Shown here piece by piece: positions 34,925 to 44,325 of a DNA stretch of 64,000 nucleotides (position 1 is the first letter of the stretch; each line of letters opens with the position of its first letter). The position numbers and the translations under genes were made by a program. This DNA comes from Lycium barbarum (taxonomy: Eukaryota > Streptophyta > Magnoliopsida > Solanales > Solanaceae), in the NCBI RefSeq assembly GCF_019175385.1, contig NC_083342.1, positions 114,576,376 to 114,640,375 on the forward strand, given 5' to 3'. The notes beneath the pieces were generated by a model, which saw only the letters and a program-made list of their open reading frames with translations, was not told where the DNA came from and made no database searches.

Positions 34925-37900
34925 GGCTGAGACTCTTGTCAAAGAGTATGATTTCGCTCTGTTTGTTTGTTTCTTTCTTTCTTTGGTTTTGGTGGGGTTG
35001 AGTTGAAGGGAAGAGTGAAGTTGAGAGGGTATATATAAGAGGAGAGAGAGTGAGATGGAGAGGGATGTCAAATGGGCGAAAAATCTAGACTGAAATAGAC
35101 TAACAAACGGGCTCGTCATAACTCATAACTTGCTCAATTGTTAACAAGTTTTAAATTTTTTTAGGTTCATAATAAAACTTATTTTTTTGTTATTATGATT
35201 GTATATAATATATCAAACAAGATAAATATTTTGATAAAAAATATTATGGTTCAATCTGAACTATATATCAACTCCAACATTTAGATGGACTCAATCGAGT
35301 GAGCCAAAGTAAGCTGAATTAATAATTGAGCTGATTAACGAAAAAGAGGTTCGTGAACTCACGATCTTTCACCGCTTGTAACTTCACCCCTATTTGTTAG
35401 GGAATATTTTACTCTTTAATTATTAAAAGGTATATTTATGAAATGATGAAAATTTCTCTACTCCTTGATTAATCAGATTTTATAATTAAGATTGAAATCT
35501 GTAAATGAAAACCTCTCGATAAGAAAGCATTTATTTATTTAATAGATTTATTCGATGCGAATTTAGATTAATTCAGTTAGTAAATTTCAAAATACTGAAT
35601 ATTAATTATAGCAAAAAAAAAAAAAAAAATATATGAAAGGGAGAAAGAGAGAGGTAGGTTCCAAAAGTGAGAGAACCGATGCAATGGATCAAGACAAAGA
35701 AGACAAAGCACACGTAGAAGCATGGATGCTTCTAACTAGTTCTTGTTTATTGAAGATGCATTGATAAGATCATAATTTAGTAATAGTAAAAATTTAGGAA
35801 GACAGATTTAATGTGGTACTATAGTAGTATATATTTGGTGGTTGAGGGATGTCGGAGAAGAGCCAAAAGAAGCCGAGATTTTGACTGACAAATTTGTAAT
35901 TACTTACAGACCATTTCTGCAGAGCTGGACTTGTCTCCTACCTTTCTATCACATGCAATTACCCACCGCAACTCCTACGTGCCTGCACTATCTATCTACA
36001 CTAATATTAAGGAGTATCATTAATTAATTAAGATACTCCAGACTCTCAACCTTTATAAATTAGTACATATAAACTAAAGGAGTTTAAAACTTTAAATATG
36101 TATATATACACCTTTGTTCAAACCGGATAACGCAGTTCTAGCTATGATGATGGAATAGTATACTGAGTGATTATAAGTAGACATACGTACATTGATTTAA
36201 AAATAAAAGTTATATGTTCTTTTTAATGTCTTAAAACGTGATATTTTAATTAAGGTTGTTTTATTTTCTGATAAAATTGCATTGCCTAAGATTGGAACAG
36301 ATCAATAAGTATTCCGTTCAGTCCATATATCAATCTTTTAAGAGTTTTACAGAACTCTCCTAAAAAAAAATCTAATATCCTTAGTTATATATGAATATTT
36401 GCCTAAGTAATCATTTATATAAATGTGAACTACTCTATTAAACGTCTCACTAATTTTACTTTAGAAATTGGAACAGTAAGGATAAATTTGAAGAAAAAAA
36501 TGATTTCTTGAATGTTAAATATTTTAAAACAAATTCAATTTGTCAAAATGACTACTTAGGACAATTGGAGGCAGTATTATTTTGAAGATATGTTGGGAAA
36601 AACTCAAAAGGAAACAGCATGTTTATACAATTTTAATCTTTTGTTAATTAATTAGAACAAACTATTTGTACTTCAAATAATCTGTATCTTCCATTTCAAA
36701 AGTATGAATCACGCTCTTTACGTAATACTTATATCTTGGAAGAATAATTCGTTATAGTTAATCAAAAAAAAAAATGATGAGACCATTCAAACACAGTTTA
36801 AGTTTATATACGTCGATATATATATATAGAGAGAGAGAGAGAGAGTAATGCAGTAGTATTATGTGCTTTTATGTCTATTCTAAATAATAAGTAATACCCT
36901 ATAAGTTCTTTTGATAGGTCCACATAACTCTTTGTACACAATCTGGTGGTGTGAACAGTGAACATACATTACGCCTTTTTTATGCATAAATTGAACTCAT
37001 TTGAATGTATATAGACATAAGGAACTTAATGATGTGGAGAACCTTCAATTTGTCTAAAATATATGTCGGTTTGTTAAGTTAGTACATGACATTGCTTGAC
37101 ATGTTAATAACAAATCTTTGCATAACATGCATGATTTTATTCGCAAATATACTAATTAATCTGCTACTACTAATTATAATTTGTTTCAAGATGTGAAAAA
37201 TGTGCCACTACAAACAAAGATGACTTGATTTGACTTTGTTAACTTTCATGGCTTTGTCGTTTAGCACAAAATTAAAAGAAAAAAGAAGAGTAGTCATAGT
37301 TGAGAAAATGTGAAGAAGTATGGAGAGCCTTGCCTTCGTGCTGGATGCAAAAATAGTTAAAAGAGCATGCAGCACGCATGGACTGAAACAATTTTTTATT
37401 TTGTATTATTATTGTTTGCAAATCAATTGGAAGGCGAAAAATTGATTTTTGCATCAAACTTGTCTCCTTTTACTCCTACAAATAATGGATATTTCACAAA
37501 GTGGTAAAGTCCTTTAGTATTTTATTTTTGGTTCCTAGGGATCTGCACCAATTAAGGTATCCAATGTTGCAGGTTTTACCATAGCCCCTACGCTGTTGAT
37601 TTTCCTATTCTTCGTTCAAGTGGCATCGACAATATATATATATATATCTAGTCCTAATGCTAATCGCTAAGCGGCGTTTGGTTTGAAGTTAATTCATGTA
37701 AGGATTAATAACGTAGGAATTGTACTGCGGGATTTAATAACGTAGGGAGTTCATTTTTATTATTATAATCATTTACTATTAATATCTGCGTTCTTATTTC
37801 ACAATATTATGTCATGTATAAAATAATATATACATAAATTTTCGCATAATTTATACATGTATTAGTTATACATAAAAGAAAACATGACCTAGCATTATAT

Positions 37901-38381
37901 TAACAAATCCTATGTTTTTTTTTTTTTTGGTGGGGGGGTGGGGGGGGGGGGGACTTATTTACCCTATACTTGTAATCTTGTATTCAATAATATTAGTAAT
38001 TCTTTTCTTTTTTGGATGTGTTTATGGGGTTGTAGCCGAATTATAATGCTGCTCCATATAGCAACAAATATGAAACAATAATCACTATAAACTCTAGAAA
38101 TTGGTTTTGTTTTGTATTGTCCATCTCATAACAAGGTTATATTCATGGATCTCCCAATACACAGGTCAAAATTGGACTTGTCTATCCCCGTGGCCTGTTT
38201 GCTACCGTAAAATTGGCCTTCAACAATGTGATGTAATGCTGCGAATCCTTCCAATATCAATATGTTTTGTCTTTTGTTGTCAGATATTTTCTTTTCCTTT
38301 GGCGATTTTGTACGACTTGAAAGAAATTAAACCAAAAGAAAGATATAATAATAATAATAGTAATAATTGATACAAATATGC
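34925..38381. other. Intergenic region upstream of the DUF4378-like gene
   Basis: Promoter side of the minus-strand gene, then AT-rich DNA with microsatellites (TATATATA-GAGAGAGAGA near 36813-36845, TA-run near 37633) and a T-run/G-run at 37915-37952. A lone MITE-like end, gcggcgtttggtttgaag, is at 37671-37688. No gene was recognised. Confidence 0.5.
37915..37952. repeat. T-run followed by interrupted G-run
   Basis: About 14 T are followed by a 24-base G-rich tract with two T interruptions. It has the same T-then-G arrangement as 59781-59815. Confidence 0.85.
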
Positions 38382-38384
38382 AAA

Positions 38385-39502
38385 CACTACTAAAAAACAG
38401 GCATTTTCGATCTGGAAATTTCGACCTCACGAGGTCGATCTTTTAACGGGAAAATATAATTTTGACCTCATGAGGTCGAAATTATTTTTTGTACAAATAA
38501 TAAATGGAAAAAAGATGTTTTATACAAAATTAAATTATATAAATATAAAATAATTAATTAAAAATAAAAAAAATCAAATTTCGACCTCGTGAGATATGCA
38601 GACTCAAATAGACACTTACTTAATTCTGAGGCGGTTTTGATTCCCCCGTGTCCCAAGGATGCTCGTAGGTCACAACTCCCCCGACCTTCCCAAGGTAGAC
38701 GACGTAGGTCACGTACTAACGTAGATCATGGTCTTGTTGATGAGTCTAGTGGGGATGATACAGATCACGTCACTAACACCCAACGTTGACCTTTTTGATT
38801 CGTATATTTTTGGATTCTAACTTTTCTATGTTTTGTTGGATGTGTATATATTGTTTAAGTTTATGATGTTTAAGTGTTTGAATGTAGTTTTAATTCGAAT
38901 TAGAAATAATTTGAAGTTGAATTTGATGTATTGTTGCAACTACTTTGAACCAATTGGTTGCAGAACGTAGTTTATGGTTGAAGTGGTTGTTATGTTGCAT
39001 TGTTGAAGTGGTTCAATTGGTCGTAGAATGAGAATTGGATATGAATTGGTTTTTTGTAAGGTTGAAGCAGCCAAATTCTGGAAGAAAAAAAATCAGATTT
39101 TCGACCACATTCGGTCGAAAATTAGCCCAAATAGTGCTAATTTTCGACCTCATGAGGTCAAAATTATTCCCAGAAATAAAAATTTCGGCCTCATGAGGTC
39201 GAAATGCTGGCCTTTATTTTGAATTTCGACCTAATGAGGTCAAAATCTGACATCAATATTGCTAAATTTCGACCTCATTAGGTCGAAATTTTGATTTCTT
39301 TTTTTATATATTCATCCAGATGAGGTCGAAAATGTTAAATAATATTTAAATAAAAATATTTTTTTCGACCTCATGAGGTCAAAAACTGTATTTTCTTAAT
39401 TTGGGTAGAAAACTTATTTTCGACCTCGAGCGACATGGGCTTGAGGTCCAAAATTTGTCTTTTTCAATCTCATGAGGTCAAAATTCACTGTTTTTAGTAG
39501 TG
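38385..39502. mobile_element. Non-autonomous CACTA (En/Spm) element, complete ends
   Basis: The left end cactactaaaaaacaggc and the inverted right end cactactaaaaacagtg are matching CACTA termini. AAA is duplicated at 38382-38384 and 39503-39505, the 3-bp duplication expected for CACTA. Subterminal regions are packed with the palindrome ttcgacctcatgaggtcgaa, about nine full or degenerate copies, the type of array that binds the CACTA TnpA-like protein. The 1118-bp interior has no full transposase. A 66-residue ORF (38589-38789, arginine-rich QGRRRRSRTNVD) may be a relic. Confidence 0.85.
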
Positions 39503-39692
39503 AAACGACTATTTAATTATATAAACTTTAAAACAAGTTTAGTATTATAGTGGATTGAGTTCAATTAATTACTAGTTGTGCTATTAGCATCTTTTCTGGA
39601 AGAAGGGAGTAAATCTTAGAATAAAAGGATTCTTCTTGTAGACTCCCATATTTTCCTAATTTAAGCAAATGTCACCTTTCAAAGTTATTATT

Positions 39693-39725
39693 TAGACTAG
39701 TCTCTATGTGCATGCGTTGCACGAA
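39693..39725 (-). mobile_element. Possible Helitron 3' terminus
   Basis: On the minus strand the sequence has a short hairpin, gtgca-acgca-tgcac, then eleven bases ending in ctag followed by T. Plant Helitrons end in a hairpin plus CTRR and insert between A and T. I could not find a matching 5' TC end, so the length of any element is unknown. Confidence 0.35.
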
Positions 39726-40528
39726 TATCTCTTGTCCATTATTGTAATATTTATGATAAAATAATGAGTTGTACTTACATGTGGTGTGGTCACTTAATAT
39801 TTAAATTTAACATAATCAGATATTGTTAGAACCTTATAAGATAAATTCTCTGATTTTCTAATTATTGGATCTTATAAATTCTCTGATTTTCTAATTATTG
39901 GATCTTATACTACAAAAAACATTCTTCCCTTTTCTCTACTAATAAGTAACTTGAAAAAAAATTAAAAATTAATGATTTGCTAGCATATCATTTTTTGTTT
40001 GTTTAGTTATTTTACAAACATTTTCTAACTTTCTAATATGGTACTACCGGTTTGCATGATTTAATTAGTAACACAATGTAAATATTGATATACCACTTGT
40101 TTCCTTATAGTTGTTGCAAATGAATAGTTGTTAAATTGTGCCAAATAAAAGTATAGTTGTTAACAATAAAAATTTATGTAATGACCTGTCGTGATATTAG
40201 GGCAAAGTCAAATGAATCTTTTGATACGGAAAACAATTTAGTGACTTTCTATGTTACTTGAACAAACTTGTGTCATTATAAATATTAATTTAGTGATTTC
40301 AGTGCAATAAAAGTGAAAGTTGGATGACTATATGAAAATTCTACTTCCCTCGCTCATGAATTTTTTGAAAATATCATGAAACTATCTCTGGTATTTTTCA
40401 CTTACCTAAGACAAGACTCATTCTAATATTGAGTTTCAAAATATTGTGCAAATTATTTATAAATTAAACCAATTGTTAACTTGAAAACATCCATGAAATT
40501 GTGATTCCTTTGGAACATAATCTACTTA

Positions 40529-40798
40529 GAGCCCGTTTGGATTGGCTTATAAGTTACTTATAAGCTGTTTTTAGCTTTTTTGAGTGTTTGACTGGCCAGC
40601 TTAAAGTCATTTTGTGCTTAAAATAAGCTCAAAAAAATAATTTGGTCCATTTGACTTAGCTTATCTAAAGCAGCTTATAAGCTGAAAACAGCTTATAAGC
40701 CAAAAAAAAATAAAAAAATTAGACTACCTCAATTTTTATTTTTTTTTAGCTTATAAGCTGTTTGCAGCTTATTAGCATAAGTCCATCCAAACAAGCTC
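40529..40798. mobile_element. Tourist-like MITE (TTA-flanked)
   Basis: The left end gagcccgtttggattggctt and the inverted right end gagcttgtttggatgg are similar. TTA lies at 40526-40528 and 40799-40801. The interior is made of repeated agcttataagctg palindromes. It is 270 bp and non-coding. Confidence 0.75.
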
Positions 40799-42137
40799 TT
40801 AATGAAATAATTCCTAGTAGTAATGAAATAGTTCCTAGTAGTACGTAATAGGATTATGTTCCAAACGAATGTTGCTAACCTGCGCTTTTTAGGTTTATAG
40901 TTTTAGATTTTTAGGTTTAAGAATTATGTCCAAAAGAAATAGGATTAGAGATTATTAAGGGAATGAAAGTCGTTCAATATTTTGAAGGATATTTTAGTCA
41001 ACCAACATTTGTATTCATGCTTTTAAAAAAAATATAAATATAAATACAGATGTAGATTATTTTTTTATGCTTAAGAATTATGTAAATATAGCGCTTGATA
41101 AACTATCCTCTGAATAATGTTAGACTCAAGTTTAAATAGTATCTATTCTTATATTGTTCAACTTTACAAATAAAATTTTAGATTGTCGTCTAAATTTTGT
41201 AATAACTTACGAATTTTAGAATGTGATTTAGCGCTTTCTCATAAGATTTTTAATTAACTCAAAATAGATCTTTATAATGTGGTTTAAAAGGTCCAAAGTT
41301 GCAAGAAAAAAAAAGCGAATCATTTACTAAATAATTATACCAAGAAGGGATAACCGGCAAAACGTTCACTATTTTAATTTTCACTGTTAATAAATTTCTG
41401 TACAAAATTCACGGGGCATCATATTTGGTTGCTTCCAATTAAGTTGTACCTGTATTTTTAAATTATTTTAACGTTTACCTAGTTTCGGCAAACATCGGAC
41501 AAAAACATGTTGAAGTATAGTTCTTCGCCTTCTTCCTTTTAGTTGATGTACAATAGTGTTTTCTGAATCTGTAGCAATTGAAGTATAATGTTTTGAAGAA
41601 GTGAGTTTCGAATTTTGAACGTGAAGTGTGAGTTTAAAATCAAGAGGGTTGTTGGAATAGCTTGAAACTATTGGCAAATCGCCATTGTTGCAAAATGGGT
41701 TTGTTAGATTTTTTTTTATTTTTTTTGACACATTGATAATTGAGTTTGTTCTTATGATATTTGAAATTTACATTTCAAGTTCGAACTCATTCAAAGGTAG
41801 ATATGAGTGTTGAATCGTGTTTTGAATTGTTGAAATTCGAAGAACAGGTTGTTTCTGGGCAAACATATGGTTCAACAAAAAATATTGTAGTTCGACCGTA
41901 TATACCTTAAGTTCAGGCAAAAACTAACTAAACTTCAAACATATATGTCTTAATTTCAGGCAAAAAATAGCTGAACTTAGGCATATGTACCTTAAGTTCA
42001 TGCAAAATTGCTGAAATTTAGGTAAAAAATGATCAGGCATATGTGACTTAAGTTTTTGCAAAAAAGCTTGAAGTTTTCTTACTTTCAAATGTAGGGTTTC
42101 AGTTCGTTATCTCCCTTCATTAATCAAGTTTTTCACC

Positions 42138-42917
42138 ATGTCTCTTGTTTGGAAAGATGTTGATGACAACGCTCTACTTCTAGGGTATGCGAAGTACGGG
42201 AATTCTTACAAGAAATGGAAGTTGCTGCTTGAGGATGCAGATCCAGCATTTCAAATTCTGAAATGTCGCACAGCTAGTCAACTCTCAGACAGGTGGTCAA
42301 AAATTAAAGACAGGGTAAATGAACAGAATCAGGTTGTAGCGTTTCCAAAACGGACGGCCGCTGATGACTTTGCCATGTGGCTAGGGTATGCCAAGCATCA
42401 GGATAAACAACATAAGTGGAAGTCCGTACTATCTGATGATGATCCTGATTTAGCAATACTGAAATGTCTCACACCTACGCACTTGAAATACAGGTGGGCA
42501 AAGATTAAAAACATTCCTTTTCCTGTGAATGAGGAGGGCAATGTTGAGGACAATCCTGATGAGGGCTATGTTGCTGGTATTGTAGGTGTGGCTGAGGGAA
42601 ATGCTGAGGGCAATATTGAGGACAATCCTGATGAGGGCAATGCTGCTGGTATTGTAGGTGTGGCTAAGGGCAATGCTGCGGACAATCCTGGTGAGGTAAA
42701 TGCTGCTGGTATTGTAGGTGTGGCTGAGGGCAATGTTGTTGGTATTGTAGCTGTGGTTGAGGGCAATGCTAAAGGAATTGAGGAGACATGCATCAAGAAT
42801 GTTGAAGATGCATCAAGTAATCTGGACGCTGCCTACAACAATTTCCCTCAGTGGAGGAACTTGATTGGAAACAACCCAACTGTTGAATTGGCGGAGCAGC
42901 TTGTTAGAGGTTCTTAA
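42138..42917 (+). CDS. Intronless protein with two Myb/SANT-like repeats and a degenerate repeat tail
   Basis: A 259-residue ORF with start context caccATGTC. Residues about 3-60 (VWKDVDDNALLLGYAKYG...SDRWSKIKDRV) and 74-127 (DDFAMWLGYAKHQ...LKYRWAKIKN) are two homologous units. Each has spaced tryptophans and a closing RW(A/S)KIK, as in Myb/SANT helix-turn-helix domains. Residues 128-220 are tandem variants of EGNAAGIVGVA and DNPDEGNA, rich in G, A, N and V. The tail ends NNPTVELAEQLVRGS. I do not recognise a named family. The flanks carry repeated DNA, so this may be a gene captured or encoded by a transposable element. No transposase was found next to it. Confidence 0.6.
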   Translation: MSLVWKDVDDNALLLGYAKYGNSYKKWKLLLEDADPAFQILKCRTASQLSDRWSKIKDRVNEQNQVVAFPKRTAADDFAMWLGYAKHQDKQHKWKSVLSDDDPDLAILKCLTPTHLKYRWAKIKNIPFPVNEEGNVEDNPDEGYVAGIVGVAEGNAEGNIEDNPDEGNAAGIVGVAKGNAADNPGEVNAAGIVGVAEGNVVGIVAVVEGNAKGIEETCIKNVEDASSNLDAAYNNFPQWRNLIGNNPTVELAEQLVRGS

Positions 42918-43331
42918 TGCATTGGAGGATGCAAAAGCAGGAACTGATCTTAAAAATGTCTCTGGGGAGTTCAAGAAGATTGTGTAATCTTAGTATTATC
43001 CCATTATTCTGCCCCCTGTCTGCTTTGCTCTCGTTACTCTTATTTCTGCTTTACTCTCGTTACTGTTGGTTCGTTTGGATATTAGGTCAATGTAAAGAAT
43101 GTTGGTTTTTGATGTTTGTTTTGTAATTGGCTGTATTTTGTTTTGGTACTGTTGGATCGTTTGGATATTAGGTCAATGTAAAGGATGTTGACTTTTGAAA
43201 AAAAAAAGTTGATTAAAAGTGGATAAACTTGCAAAATTTTAAGAACTCCGGATATAACTTAAATGGGGTCCTGAAATAGGCTATCTTTAGCACTTGCCCC
43301 ATAAATTACTAGCAAATCTTGGGCCGACCAA
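42918..43331. other. 3' flank of the Myb-like ORF
   Basis: Contains a direct repeat of ttggatattaggtcaatgta (43075-43094 and 43162-43181), separated by about 87 bp. A pyrimidine-rich stretch near 43010-43060 may belong to the 3' UTR. No gene. Confidence 0.5.
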
Positions 43332-43340
43332 GAAATTGTT

Positions 43341-44160
43341 GGGCAATTCGCAGTTCTTTTGGGGTGGTCTTTAAATTTTGCCCCTCATATTTGTGGTCTT
43401 TAAATTTTGCCCTTCGCTTGGATACCTGAGGTTCTGGGTTCGAACCTCCGCTCAGGCATAAAATAAAAAAATAATTTCGCAAGGCAGGGCTGGGGGGAGT
43501 GTATGCCGGATCCGGCATAAAGTCCTTAAGGAAAAACCAAAGTTATGCCGGAGGGGACATAACTTTTCCTCAAGGCATAGTTTAGCTATACCTTATGGGG
43601 CAAAACTTTTCCTTAAGGAACTATGCCTTATGGGGCAGACTTTTAATTAAGGCATAACCAAATGTATGCCCCATAAGGCAGAACTTTTTCTTAAGGTATA
43701 GACTTTGCCTTATAAGGCAAACTTTTAGTTATGCCTTAAGGAAAAATTCTGCCTTAGCATACTTTTAGTTATGTCTTATGGGGCACACTTTTAGTTATGT
43801 CTTATGGGGCACACTTTTAGTTAAGGCATAACTAAAAGTATGCCCATAAGACGGAACTTTTCCTTAAGGCATAACTAAAAGTTTACCTTGAAAATTAAAA
43901 AAAATAAAATATATGCCTCAAGGCAAAGTCTGCCCCCTCCGGCATAACTTTAGTTTTTCCTTAAGGATTGTATGTCGGATCCGGCATACACTCCCCCAGT
44001 CCTGCCTTGCGAAATTATTTTTTTATTTTATGCCTGAGCGGGGGTTCGAACCCAGAACCTCAGGCATCTAAGCGAAGGACAAAACTTAAAGACTACAAAT
44101 ATGAGGGGCAAAATTTAAAGACCGCCCCAAAAGAAGGGCAATCCGTGCAAAAAAAAAATG
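43341..44160 (+). mobile_element. Hairpin (foldback) repeat, copy F, next to GEN1 promoter
   Basis: The longest and best preserved member, 820 bp. The 9-bp duplication gaaattgtt is perfect at 43332-43340 and 44161-44169. The left end is gggcaattcgcagttctttt. The right end is gggcaatccgtgcaaaaaaaaa. The outer arms, at least 180 bp, pair almost perfectly: ggggtggtctttaaattttg, the B box gggttcgaacc, aatttcgcaaggcagg and gtatgccggatccggcata. The middle is a series of smaller palindromes built from ttaaggcataactaaaagt and ccttatggggca. It lies 165 bp upstream of the GEN1 start codon. Confidence 0.88.
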
Positions 44161-44325
44161 GAAATTGTTCACCATTGGGCTTATTACAATAAAAGAGCCC
44201 AACCAACCTAAGCAATTTCACAACGGCTAAAATTCCCCTTCTTCCCCATGCGGTTCAAATTGCAACTCTCAAGCAAACAAACCTTTCCAATTGTCTGAAA
44301 GTTAATTAATTCATGTGAGGATGAA

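Larger units (their letters stand above)
39506..42137. other. Intergenic region with possible Helitron end and Tourist MITE
   Basis: Contains a Helitron-like 3' terminus (39693-39725), a TTA-flanked MITE (40529-40798) and, from about 41480, DNA that may belong to the same repeat unit as the Myb-like ORF: repeated cttaagttcaggcaaaaa and ggcatatgt pieces at 41900-42060. No other gene. Confidence 0.45.

Noticed and set aside
19890..44060. Several ggttcgaaccc segments as possible tRNA genes
   Set aside because: They lie in the arms of the hairpin repeats and have no A box, anticodon arm or acceptor stem at tRNA spacing.
43309..44192. ORFs translated through hairpin copy F on both strands
   Set aside because: The near-identical peptides on opposite strands are a consequence of the inverted repeat, not coding conservation.
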